NCBI RefSeq assembly: GCF_018687715.1
Contig: NC_056753.1
Location: 15,910,501-15,974,500 of the forward strand
Source of the DNA: Carya illinoinensis
Taxonomy: Eukaryota > Streptophyta > Magnoliopsida > Fagales > Juglandaceae
Direction of reading: 5' to 3'
Length of the DNA: 64,000 nt
This document shows positions 22,355-33,479 of this stretch, piece by piece (the first letter of the stretch is position 1; every line of letters begins with the position of its first letter). A program made the translations under genes and the position numbers. Below the pieces are notes generated by a model, which saw only the letters and a program-made list of their open reading frames with translations, was not told the origin of the DNA and did not search any database.

Positions 22355-22981
22355 TAGGGGTGGTAATATGTTATAAAATTCGTTAATCTAATACGAATAC
22401 GACATGATAATAGCGGATTAGAGTTTAGACTTAATGGATTCGTGTCAAAATAGATTAACCTGTTGAGACAAGATTACTTAACGGATTGACCCGTTACAGA
22501 TTGATAACGGGTCAATCCATTTTGACCCGTTATGACACGTTAAAAAAGTTAAAATTATAATTATATCCTTCTACTCAAAAGTAAAATTGTTAAAATTTTA
22601 ATTTTAATATTTTTACTGTTTAGATTGTAATTTTAGACTTGCAGTTAGTTTTATAATTTTTATAGATATTTTAATTTTAACATTTATAGAAAATTATGTT
22701 AAATTTAATCAAGTCAAACAGGTTAATTTCAGGTTTATTCAACTTATTTACATAAACAGTTTGAAACGGGTCATATTTTGTCATGTTAACCTATTTAGTA
22801 ATATTTACTAATGGGTCAAAACAGATTCCCACGACACGATACGTTATGTTAATGGGTCGTGTTAAGTTTGAGATTTTGACACGATAAGTTTAACGGGTTA
22901 GATTAAGATTTATCTATATAGTATAATATGTATATTTTAACACGATACAAATACGATCCGTTAATACGATTTGACATTCTA
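22355..22981. mobile_element. hAT-like non-autonomous element with 8-bp TSD
   Basis: The element starts TAGGGGTGGTAAT and ends, in reverse complement, TAGAATGTCAAAT, giving short imperfect terminal inverted repeats. It is flanked by TATGCTAG at 22347-22354 and 22982-22989, a perfect 8-bp duplication as expected for hAT transposons. The interior is rich in GGGTCAA, GACCCGTT and ACACGAT words, a style common to plant hAT MITEs. At 627 bp it carries no transposase. Confidence 0.85.
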
Positions 22982-22989
22982 TATGCTAG

Positions 22990-23739
22990 ACATTATGAAC
23001 TACGTACGGAGGAAGGAGTTTTGCCGCCGAGTAGTGCTAACTTTCGTATAAAATACAATGCCATTAGGACAATCATTAAACATCATTTTCAAGAAAACGG
23101 TCGGAAATATCTTTAATAATTTTTCCAATAATTATTAGCATTAAGGTTCTTAGAAATTTAGCGTTTATATAATAGGATTTTAGAAATTTGTTTCTTAAGT
23201 AATTCAGTGTTATCAATGCAAATTATTACTTTTTTTGTAAGGAAAATGAGAATCAAATTATATATATATATATATATATAAATTAATAATGAATACAAAT
23301 CTCTCTGGGCTATCTCCCCACCTAACAAGGGTTGGTGTACTGTTTCTTCCAAGATTTTTGTGTCAAGTGGGAAGGTATCATAATTAAAAAAAAAAAAATC
23401 TGCTAAACAGTTCTAGAGAATACACTTATTTAAAAATAAAAATTACTCCGTAGAAGAAATAAATTAAAAGATTATAATTGCTGATTGGTTCGGTATAGAC
23501 AGTACCCACCAAAAGATCAACAAGTGCGTAACGCGGATGCATGTTTTATGTGTCTGGGTAGGGCTGAACAATTCAGCCGTGTAAACGACCCGACCTAACT
23601 CGATTTTGTGAACCGACCCGATCTTATTTAATCCATATGTAATGGTAAACAAGCAAGGACTTTTGCTTTCTTTTTCTTCCATATAAAACGGTTCAATATT
23701 GTGTGATTACCTGTTATTTGAAATTTCAAATGGGACAGT
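22990..23739. other. Intergenic AT-rich sequence
   Basis: No gene is visible. A TA repeat lies at 23258-23280. TAGGGCTGAACAATTCAGCC at 23560 followed by AACCGACCCGATCTTA resembles one end of a hAT-type MITE, but no opposite end was found. Confidence 0.5.
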
Positions 23740-24205
23740 TTGTAACCACCTCAGACCACCTTTAGAAGTCCCGACGGTCAAGTGGTGACCACAAGCTCGG
23801 ACATCAAGCTCAGTGGCTCATGATAGTGTCGTGAGTCTACGTGCACATTGGTGCACTATGTGGCCAATAGTTGCCACCAGCCAGTTGGAGTGGTGACTAG
23901 TAACCACATAGTTGGTGGTCACCAGAGGCTCAACCATGTCATGGCGGGATTGGGCTTCACATTTCTTACCCCCGTGCGAGGCGGTGCATGTGGTTCCCTC
24001 GACGGTGCTACTTCTACTGAGGTTGATCGATCACGAAAAGAAACCTTTGGCGACCCAAGTTTTCGCCTGCCAGAGCCCCAAATAGCCTCACGATTGGTTG
24101 TTGTGAGCCTCTTGGGGGCGTTGCGCAACATTGAGATGTCGCCCATGGTGCACAATGTGCACGGCCACTATCCCAAGTGATTGCCATGACCAGTGGTGGA
24201 ACTAA
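23740..24205. other. GC-richer orphan island with overlapping ORFs
   Basis: This block is clearly less AT-rich than its flanks. It has open frames on both strands: 110 codons at 23848-24180 (+), and 78 and 64 codons on the minus strand. None of the translations matches a domain I know. Words such as GTGGTGACCAC and AGTGGTGAC recur. It may be a captured gene fragment or part of a decayed LTR; I cannot tell. Just after it, AGTGGTGGAACTAACAATTG with a downstream GAGGGGGGC run resembles the start of the common GTGGCGGAGCC-type DNA transposon ends. Confidence 0.35.
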
Positions 24206-25112
24206 CAATTGTCTTGAGGGGGGCTAACTTTTCTATTGTATGACATATTTATGTAAAAAGTAATGTTAAGTACAATGTGTGTAAGCTCTACACACTTATT
24301 TTTTTTATAAAAAAAAAGTGGAGTCTACCATTAAAAAATAATTTTTTATTATTTCTCCTAAATTTAATATTAATTTTAGAAAAGTCACATACTTGAAAAT
24401 AGATCATATATATAAATTAAACAAAATTTTGAGACTATAAAAAAATTAGATAGAGATATTTCTATGTATATTGAAATTTTGATAATCTTCGTCAATACTA
24501 AATTTAGGTGTTAGTGTTGATTATTAATTCACTAATGTCTAATTACATGTTATTTTATTATAATATTTTGTATTATTAACTTATTATACTAGACATATTT
24601 TTATATTAGTGTCTAACTTATTGTACTATAGTAAGTTCTTAAGTAATGCGGTGTGGACGCCCGTTGCCCACCCTATAACTCAGTAATTAAGGACTCAACA
24701 TTTTTTTTATTTAAAGTGCATGGACGGGATGCTATGTGAATAATTACTATTAAATCCCACATTGTTTAAGTATGACTATTATATTGTATTAATCTCCTAT
24801 ATAAAGCTGGCCTAGAAGCTTAAAGCAATCCAAAATATAACTCTAACGAGTTTAAAATCTTTTGCATTTATAAATTTTAATTTATAATTTAAATTATATT
24901 ATAATTTAGATTTAAAAGATATTTTTTTGGACCAAAAAATAGTTTTTAGACTCAATAGATTATTGGTAAGTTTTGGCCTATAGAGGAGGAGGAGGAGGAG
25001 GGGGGGGTTCTGAGTGTAGGACAGGGAAGGGTCCAGCTCACCCCACAACATGCCAGTATCACCCTATTGAGTTGTATGGACCACCATATGCACACTTAAT
25101 TATAAATCAAAT

Positions 25113-25145
<33 letters not shown>

Positions 25146-25182
25146 ATATAATATAATACACACACATATATATATATATACA
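24206..25182. other. AT-rich intergenic sequence with repeat debris
   Basis: It contains a weak CAGTCG-type MITE copy at 24250-24400, a GGAGGAGG run at 24985-25008 and TA repeats at 25119-25181. No ORF is credible. Confidence 0.55.
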
Positions 25183-25371
25183 CTAATGCTAAATATAGTT
25201 TTAAGATATTCAAGTCTCGTATACTCTCTTTGAAAAATAGAGTCTATCTTTAAAAAAATATATATATTTGTTTTTATGTCAGTCTCATATTATCCGTTCT
25301 TTTTAAAGAGAGTGCACGAGAGTTGTATGGACTACCATATCGTAAAATTATAAATATCATTTTTCATATAT
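25183..25371. repeat. Short MITE with CAGTCG-type ends, copy 3
   Basis: A diverged copy: AATGCTAAATATAGTTTTAA, then AGAGTCTATCTTTAAAAAAA, GTCTCATATTATCCGTTC, GAGAGTGCACGAGAG and finally AATTATAAATATCATTTTTC. The same order of blocks is found in copies 1 and 2. Confidence 0.5.
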
Positions 25372-27240
25372 ATATTGTATGTAAGAAAATTTTAAATGCA
25401 GTTGGCTTGTGCAGGCGTTTTGCAGTTGTCTACATAGATCTATAGTGAAACGATTCGTTTTATTTAATTTGGGATACTGAAACCGAACGGTGAAGTGAAG
25501 AAACAGAAAAAGAAAAAAAAAAAATTAGAAGAAGATCGCATTTGAAGAAAAACTGTTTACAATCTTCCAAAACCAAAAAACAATACAACAAATTCCATTT
25601 GAAGGAAAAAATTGAAGTTCAGATACCTAAAAAATATAAATTAATATAAAATTTATATAAAAAAATTAAATTTTTAATCATAAATTTTATTTTTTTAAAA
25701 TAATTATACGATATTTATATATTTTATGATTGTATATAATATTATTTTTATTTTTTATTATTATATAATTATTTTATAATATGATATTAAACAATAAATT
25801 ATAAATAAAATATAATAAATAATTTATAATTATTTAATATTATATTAAGAGATAATGAATAGTATTAAAAAATAAATAATTATGAAATTATATAGAATGT
25901 AGCTAACCTTACTCTACAAAAAAGACGAAAATAATTCAACACCATTGGTGGAACCCCTGCCAATCCTATATGAGGGGTCCCACCCACCTAACCTTTTTGT
26001 TCCACCCAGTGGTACAGCTGTTCCCCCGTCCACGTCATCACCTTAATTATTCACACAGCATCCCCATCTTCATGCGCCTACATACATATTCATTAAAAAT
26101 CAGAGCTAAATAAAAACAAAAAAGGAATTACACTTACTATATTTTAGTTTTATTAATTTTTAATCTAAAACAAAAAATCTATATAAAATAAATTATAAAT
26201 TAATATATTTTAATATAATATTTCGTATACTAAATTTTTAGCTTAAGGATTTTGTATAGCTTAGCACTTTCTAATATAGTAATAAAATAATAATAATAAT
26301 AAATATAGTGTGCATTGGGATATTGAGACGATATTAAATATTTTGTAAATAGTAATAAAATAATAATAATAAATATTAAATAATAGTAAATAATAATAAA
26401 AAGTAAATAAAAAATTATGATAAAATAATAAATAATAATAGAGTATTATCAAAATAGTCTAATACTCTAGTCCGTTAGAAATGAATTTTAATTTTATAAA
26501 ATTTTATTTATTTCACATAGGTATAAAAAATCATAAATTAATATTTTTTTATAGATAATATTGTACTATATAAGTTATTTAAAAAAACACATTTATTTAT
26601 TATAAAGGAAAAAAATGTTGTCTGAGTTATGCTTGAGTTTATATGAATAAAACAGATACAAATATTTTATGTACAGTTACTTTTGCGTATTTTTTATACA
26701 CTCCAGTAATATGATTAGTTGTGTATTAAAAAAAATTAATCCAATAAATCATATCAGTGGAGTGTGCAGAAAGTACGTAAAAGTAACTGTATGTAACATT
26801 ATTCAAAAAGATATATCCTCTGTAGAATATGATTGTATTGTGTGTTTGTGTTTGTGTGTTTTTTTTTTCAATCGATATTATTCTATCAAAATTGGAACAT
26901 AAATCTAAATAATATTTTAAACAACAATATATATATATATATTTTTGGCAATGAACAACAATGTTATCATGATTGAAGCCTCTTAAAATAAAAATAAATT
27001 AACATGTAAAAATGAAAAACATATTAAAAATTTTAATTTCAAAATTATATTTAATAAAAAAATTTATTCAGCAGTCTTAAATCACACAATTGTTTTTATA
27101 TTTTTATTTTTTTAAACAGATTTATAGTGTAAGGCCGTTGAATAAAATAATTTATTTGATAATAATCAATAAAATGATTTTATTATGTTTTTAATTTATT
27201 TTAAAAAATTAATAATTTTTTACTTTTAAAAAACTTGAGT
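25372..27240. other. AT-rich intergenic sequence upstream of the DUF1685 gene
   Basis: No gene is visible. A less AT-rich patch at 25930-26090 has no ORF or named repeat. TAA-type low-complexity runs lie at 26280-26445. The last few hundred bases should contain the promoter of the DUF1685 gene, but no TATA box stands out. Confidence 0.5.
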
Positions 27241-27405
27241 TTTGTCAAACGGAGTTATCTAGAAGGACAGAAGGAGTCAAATAGAAAAGAAAAATAAAAA
27301 GAAAAGAGTAAAAAACCCTATCTGCCCTCCCTCTCAATGCTGCTTTAAAAGTGGCCTCCCTCCAGCTCTTGGATCCGCTCAGGAAACAGAGTAGTAGTTT
27401 CCGCG

Positions 27406-27420
27406 AGAGAGAGAGAGAGA
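27406..27420. repeat. GA microsatellite abutting the DUF1685 start codon
   Basis: GAGAGAGAGAGAGA runs into the ATG at 27420. GA/CT repeats in 5' leaders are common in plant genes and may influence expression; here that is inference. Confidence 0.8.
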
Positions 27421-28619
27421 TGGCGGACTCTCCTTGTGAATCTAAGTCTCGGGTTTCCTCCACAATCGGATTCCACCATAACCCAGAAGACGAAACTTTG
27501 GAAAGCCAAACCCAAAGCACTACTGCTGGGATTCTGAACCAAGACGAAGAGTGGGTTAAATTGAATGTCAGTAACAAGAAGAACAAGAAAAGCCAGGTTT
27601 TGCTTGAAGGTTACGTTGAGCCTGCGGATGAAGACGACCTCACGAGGACCAAAAGCTTGACGGATGATGATCTAGATGAGCTCAAAGGGTGCTTGGATCT
27701 TGGCTTTGGGTTCAGCTATGATGAAATCCCTGAGCTCTGCAACACCTTGCCTGCGCTTGAGCTCTGCTATTCCATGAGCCAGAAGTTCATGGACGAACAG
27801 CAGAAGTTGCCAGAGAATGCTGATGCGGCGGCCAGGGACTCCTTCTCTTCTGTTGCGAGCCCGATTGCCAATTGGAGGATCTCCAGTCCCGGTGAGTACT
27901 CTGTCTTATTTATTTTCTTGGACAAGTTTTAATTTTTCTTGTCAATGGATGTTCTTGCTTTGGGGTGATATATAATCTCCCTGTGAAGCGTTTTGGTTCG
28001 GCAATGCTCTGGGTTTCTTTGATTCTTGAGTGGAAATTTTTGGTTACCCCCCGATTTTCGTGGATTAAGGGGTTTTTTGTCGATGGAGTGATAAGCCGCG
28101 TGCTTTATTTTTGAAGTACTGTGATGAATTTTCCTCGAGTTATTTTCATTCTATACGAAATTGGATAAAGACTTGAAATATAGCCTGCTCAAGGTATCCT
28201 TTAGCTGAATTGATGAACTGGGTTTCTTCTATTCTTTTTTTTTTCTTGTATCGGCATCATTCTGAAGTTAATCTTCGAGTTATGGTTTTATTCTCTCTAA
28301 TTAGATGTTCATCAGATCAAACGATGATATCTATGAGTGAAATATGAGGATTCTTAGACCAAATCATATTGACTTTTCCAACTACGCTTATATGTTTGCC
28401 TTGTTTTCGGAAACTAATTCGTAGCCATCATATACCTTCTTTGGAATTTTTTCCTGTTTATTTTCCGAGTGTCTTGTGACTTCAATCCATGTGAACATCT
28501 GGCGTCTGATTTACACATTCTGATGCCTTTTCTGTCCAGGCGATCATCCGGAAGATGTCAAGGCAAGGCTTAAATTTTGGGCGCAAGCTGTGGCATGTAC
28601 TGTTAAATTATGCAGCTAA
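27420..28619 (+). CDS. DUF1685-family protein, two exons
   Basis: Exon 1 is 27420-27891 and exon 2 is 28540-28619, joined in phase 1. The donor is G|GTGAGTAC and the acceptor is TCTGTCCAG|GC; the intron is 648 bp. The product is 183 aa. Residues about 78-125 carry the conserved block LTDDDLDELKGCLDLGFGFS followed by YDEIPELCNTLPALELCYSM. The C-terminus has PEDVKARLKFWAQAVACTVK then LCS-stop, which needs the splice to appear. This matches the plant DUF1685 (PF07939) family in order and length. The molecular function is unknown. The protein is acidic, lacks a signal peptide or membrane segment, and is probably soluble. An in-frame upstream ATG exists at 27351, but MADSPCES at 27420 fits the family and follows a GA-rich leader. 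The neighbourhood is transposon-rich on both sides. Confidence 0.92.
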
Positions 28620-28921
28620 AGAAGGGAAAAAAATGAAACATTTTTTTTGCAATTGGCTGTCATCAACCTGGACCTTCTTGTGGAGCTTTCGCTACAGTTA
28701 TCCCTCCAGGAGAAACTTTTTTTCAGGAGCTAATGTTCCTGCATTTTTTTAGCCGGAAATATAGACCTGCTGAACCCAACTGAGAACTGGGCAGGCTTTA
28801 GTGAAGTAGAGTTAAGAGGAAGAAGAAGGTGTCTGGTTGGAATTTAACCAAAATCCAACTGAGTCTGACTTAAATTCTTCTGAGGTTAATATTATATTAT
28901 TTTTTAGCAATTTTGAATAAA
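28620..28921 (+). other. 3' UTR of the DUF1685 gene
   Basis: No ORF in frame with the gene. AATAAA at 28916-28921 is a reasonable polyadenylation signal about 300 bp after the stop codon; the true end is inferred. Confidence 0.45.
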
Positions 28922-29404
28922 CAAGGATCTGAATGAATATATATATATATATTTTCAGCGTGTTCGTTTTAGGCCTATTCAGTCTTTATTTATGGCTCTG
29001 AACTCGAACCTAGCTGTTGGTTTTATGCAGAGGTGAGAGAGAGCCTTCATTAGAGTTTAACCAGCCTCTTGCAGACCTCTGCATTTTCTGAGGTATCCTG
29101 ACACTAGAATGAAAAGTCATGGCTCTGTGATACTGAAAATGCAAAGTGTGCTAACTTATGCTTATTCATCCTATGGATGTATGAATTCCCAATCAGCTTG
29201 AGACTGCAGGAGCAATGGGGAAGAGGGAGAAACAAGGAGTGCTATGTTGTATAACATCATTGAACTCCAGATCTTAAGTTTCCTCGATTTCATGCCACTT
29301 TCCTCGGTGAAAACATGTTTGCCCACAATTGACGACTAAGAACAAATACATTTTTTTAATGGGTTTATTTAGGTATTTTATACCCAGATTTTAAGGGATG
29401 TATC

Positions 29405-29437
<33 letters not shown>

Positions 29438-29863
29438 CAAGCTATGCATCAATTTGAGCAATCGGGCAGAGATAACTAATGTTGAATGGCTGTATGAATT
29501 CGATAAAAACTGGTTGATTTAGTTCTCAGGGGTTAAGGGCTAAGTTTATTTTGAGTTTCACATGTTTATGCTTTTATTAGTGAACTTTCAGTATTATTAC
29601 TTGTTTATAAAATAAAATTGGTATCTGTTGTTTACCTCAAACTCAAATTATTGTTTATTTATTTATTTATCTTTTTACTTTCAGGAGTTTTAAAAACGAT
29701 CAAATTGAACCTTTAGAAACGCCAACAACTAGACATGGCACGTCTATAAAATATTAAAAATTATATTAAAAATGCATTTTTAAAATAATATTAATAATTT
29801 TACTTTATGAATCTTTTAAGTGCTTTATAAATGTGGCGAGTCAAGTCTCATGTTTTTCTGTCT
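28922..29863. other. Intergenic sequence
   Basis: No gene is visible. TA repeats lie at 28940-28951 and 29405-29430. The stretch 28970-29330 has gene-like composition without an ORF and could be an extended 3' UTR of the DUF1685 gene. Confidence 0.45.
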
Positions 29864-30005
29864 AGCAATAATACATGTAGTTATGGAGTACGTAAACATT
29901 ATATAATCTCTTTAAAAGAAAAAATGGGTTTGTTTTAAAAAATTAAATTTTTTTTATATGAATTTTGTATTTATTTATTTTTTTAAAGTGATTATTTATT
30001 TATTT
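29864..30005. repeat. Short MITE with CAGTCG-type ends, diverged copy 4
   Basis: AGCAATAATACATGTAGTTA, then TATAATCTCTTTAAAAGAAA, AAATTAAATTTTTTTTATAT and TTATTTATTTTTTTAAAGTG follow the order of the other copies but the right arm is degraded. Confidence 0.45.
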
Positions 30006-30119
30006 TCCGTTCCGACGAGTTGCATATAAATTTTTTTTCCCCATGCAAGTAAACATTTTATTAGGTAGAGAAAAAAAAAGGAGTAAATGACATGAAAAAA
30101 GGTTTGTGACTCACAAATT

Positions 30120-30445
30120 TTTGAAACTGTCTTATTTCATCTTATATTATATTCAAATATTATTTAAACACAAATATTTTTAAATTTTAAATTTTTAATT
30201 TTTTTTAACTTTTTCATTTAAACATTATCTAATCATTATAATTTTTTCAAATTTCTAAACAAAATATAAAAGCCAATTAAAATTTTCAAAAATTAAAACA
30301 AAAATTATATTCTAACTTTCTTTTAACTTTATAATTTTTTATTTAACTTTTTTTCTCATTTTTTTAAATCTTATAAAAATCTTAACTCAAACTATTTTAC
30401 TATTATTAACAAATTATCTTATGAGTTTTTCTACCTATAAACAAA
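30120..30445. repeat. MITE of the GAGATGAG family, AT-rich copy
   Basis: It shares AACTCAAACTATTTTACTAT, TAACAAATTATCTTATGAG and a TTATTTCATCTTATATTA left end with the copy at 15849. No ORF. Confidence 0.5.
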
Positions 30446-30477
30446 TTCGCTTACCAATCTACGTACCAATATTGCTG

Positions 30478-30884
30478 CTAGTGACGGACTTATTAAGGTC
30501 CTCGGGAGGGCCATGGCCCTCCTAAAGTTTGAAAAAAAATTTAATACATAATAATATTTTATGATTTAATAAGATAATATTAATTTTATCTCGTGTTGGC
30601 TCATTCTCTAAAAAATTAATTTGGCTCTCTTTTACAAAATTATTTGGATCTTATAGATTATTTACTTATATTTTTTTGTTATTTCGATGATATATTGTCT
30701 TTAACACATTATATATATTTTTAATACATAGGTTACATTAGACGTATTTGAATTTTATTTTAAATCTTATTACCTGATAGTTTTATATTATAAAAAAAAA
30801 TTATGGAGAAATAGAATAAAAACATAATTTTATACTTTTAGCTTCACTTGACCCCTCTAAAACAAATTTTTGGTCTGTTACTAG
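30478..30884. repeat. Non-autonomous DNA element with CTAGTGACGGAC ends
   Basis: The left end CTAGTGACGGACTT is mirrored on the right by CTAGTAACAGACC in reverse complement. Inside these lie GGGAGGGCCATGGCCCTCC on the left and, again in reverse complement, GAGGGGTC on the right. The core is AT-rich and non-coding. The pattern matches the widespread plant element type with GTGGCGGAGCC-like ends. No certain target-site duplication was seen. Confidence 0.6.
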
Positions 30885-31730
30885 CTATTGTCATCATATT
30901 CAAAATTCAAATTAAAATCATTTTTATTAAAATCTGATTTTTTGATTAATCACGTTGGATGTGTATGCATATTGGTATACAGAATTGCTTACAATTAAAT
31001 TTTTTCTTATCTCATTACTATTCATAAATTTTTTATTTTATCTCATCTATGTAATCAAACGAGTACCGAATTTGATTGTTTTTTAACATCATGATAAGAA
31101 GTCCAATTGAGAAGCTTAGTGGCAATTTAGCTTTAAAAAATAAAATCAGGTGAACTAATTTTGTATATGTAAGCATCATTTTACTCTTAAAAAGATGAGA
31201 GTGCAGATCAGAAATAGAGATGTCCATCAAGATGACATTAGACGACCTTGATTGTAGGAGAAGCAGAAGCATAAGATCTGATACCTATGTTATCTCTGCT
31301 CAAATGTTGAAAATCCAAACCCACAAGACGTACGTATCTCTCGTGATAGAAGTTGTTTAAAAACAAATCCAGTAAGTTGTTTTGATGCACGCAACTCTTA
31401 ACCAAAATATCTTGCTTACCAAGTTTCTATGATATTTTTCATTTAATTAGACCCCACATCATGATCTTCTTCTTTCTACCCAGACTTTCTCCTTTTATCT
31501 TGAACTGACATATCTATTTGATTCCATAATCATGAGCTGCTGGTAACGTATCATTATAACATTAAAAACCAAAAACACAATAAAAAAAAAAAAAAAACCA
31601 AAAACCAATAAATAATATAAATAAATAAATAATTAAACCAACAATTAAGTGGTGGTTTGACATATTCATGGACAATATGCAACGTTAAGTTAGTTTGATA
31701 GATGAATAAAAGTTTTCTTAAGTAGTTGTC
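30885..31730. other. Intergenic sequence
   Basis: A GAGATGAG-family fragment lies at about 30975-31065. A poly-A/AACC run lies at 31580-31640. The 79-codon ORF at 31033-31272 (-) has no recognisable product. Confidence 0.5.
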
Positions 31731-31734
31731 ATGA

Positions 31735-32690
31735 CCTTACTAACCATCTGGTTCAGTCTGGTTTTGGATATATTTTATAACCGAACCAGTATACACCAGT
31801 TTTAAGATTTGAAGAATCGATACCGCATTGGTTACACTTATAAATCGATACTGTTAGTTTTACTGATTGCCATAAGATTTTTTCAATTTTAGTATAGTAT
31901 TAGTGAATTATACAGTCAATATAACTATACTATAGTGATATAATGAGTGATATAGTGGTTTATATAGTTATTTATATATAGTGGATTACTAATAGTATTA
32001 GTGTTAGTATTAGTATATACTATTATATATAGTATCATATTGTGATATAGTACTTGATTTTGTATGTTAGTGTCTAACTTATTTATATCTTTGATTATAT
32101 ATTTTAGTGATAATATGCTTGGTTACATATGTGTTAGTGATAATACGGTGGTTATAAACACTTTTTATATGAGTGTACATGATTAAATGTATATAAATAT
32201 ATTTATCAAAAAGAATATATATTATAATTTATTATGCTGTAAAATATATTTATCCTTAAATTTTATATTAATAACATATGATCAAATGTTGATAATGTTA
32301 TATCCAACATTTGGTCATATGTTATATTACGATTTATAAAATAAATTTTATATTATATTATATTAAATGTTATATTAATTTTATATCACTAGATTATTAT
32401 TATTATACATGAATAATATGATTTTAAAATTCAATGTTATATTAATTAGCAATTTTGCATATAATATAAAATTATTTTACATATAATTATATGAATTATA
32501 TATAATATAGAAAATTAAAATATATGTGTGTGAATCGGTCCAGTCTGGTTCGGTGTTAAAAAAAGGAAAACAGGAACTAGATCGTTTTCAACTAGTTTTA
32601 AGAAAAATGAAACCGATACTGCACCAAACCAATTTTGAACCGAACCAAAAACATTGGTTCAATCCGGTTTTTTTTTTTCTCCCCTAATCA
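31735..32690. repeat. hAT-type repeat rich in GGTTCGGT words
   Basis: The left side has CTGGTTCAGTCTGGTTTTGG and ACCGAACCAGTATACACC. The right side has CGGTCCAGTCTGGTTCGGTG, TTTTGAACCGAACC and, in reverse complement, TAGGGGAGAAAAAAAAAAAC at the edge. The AT-rich core (31880-32510) is full of TATAGT and TATTAGT repeats. The style matches hAT MITEs such as the one at 51304-51851, but no flanking 8-bp duplication is evident. A similar GGTTCAACCGG phrase near 35788 may be related. Confidence 0.45.
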
Positions 32691-33009
32691 CATCTCATCT
32701 TTTCCCTCCTGACAATCTTTTTTTCCCCCAACCTTTTGTCCCCTCCTTTACTCATCTCTCACTTCCCTCCTAATGAGAACCCCATCCTTGGGCTACGCTT
32801 TGGAAAGCCACTTTGGGCTAGGGATATTTTATCCCCTCTAGTTGCTTGCAATTCTTAAGGTTAATTTGCTCCAGAAGAAGGTATTGAGAATCTTTAAAGA
32901 TAAAATATGCGATTGAGATAGTCCGCAGAAGTCCGTAGAGAAATAAATTTTAGTAGTGGATCCCTTGTTTCTAGTTTCGCTTGCGTTAAATGCTAAAGAT
33001 TTTTTAGAT
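32691..33009. other. Unassigned sequence before the tandem arrays
   Basis: Pyrimidine-rich for the first 80 bp, then mixed composition. No ORF. It probably belongs to the same unknown repeat as the arrays that follow. Confidence 0.4.
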
Positions 33010-33362
33010 CGAGGCTAGGCAAGAAATGTACTTGACCGCGTTAAGTGCAAGCACGAAGCTTAGCTTTGGCGAGAGATGGGCTTGGTGAGATAAGAGGGAG
33101 GTATACTTGATCGTGTTAGAAGCGAATTCAAGCTCTGCTTGGTGAGATAAGCTGGAGGTGTACTTGACCTATTTGAAGCAAGCACAGAGCTTGGCTTGAT
33201 GATATAATCGGAGGTGTACTCAATCGCAGTATGAGTGAGCGCGGAGCTCGACTTGGTGAGATAAGTGGGAGGTGTATATGATTGCGTTAGGTGCGAGCAT
33301 GGAGCTCAGCTTGGCGAGATAAGCAGAAGGTGTACACGATCGCATTAGGTGCGAGCGTAGGA
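33010..33362. repeat. Tandem array, 57-58 bp unit
   Basis: GAGATAAG and variants recur at about 33086, 33143, 33200, 33257 and 33315, a steady 57-58 bp spacing. The unit reads roughly GAGCTTGGCTTGGTGAGATA, AGCGGGAGGTGTACTTGATC, GCGTTAGGTGCGAGC. About six copies are seen, the first degraded. The block is GC-richer than its surroundings and non-coding. Confidence 0.85.
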
Positions 33363-33479
33363 AGTCAGGTGGTCCCTAACCCTTTGTGGATAGGTGAGGT
33401 CGGGCAGTCAAGAAATTTGCTTGCCTAGTGGTCACCAACGAGACCGAGCAATCATTGTAGGGCGGCCCCTGACCTTTCT

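Noticed and set aside
27245..27586. 113-codon antisense ORF over the DUF1685 start
   Set aside because: It overlaps the leader and conserved exon 1 in antisense and reads low-complexity sequence.
28555..28752. 65-codon plus-strand ORF
   Set aside because: Out-of-frame reading of DUF1685 exon 2 and its 3' UTR.
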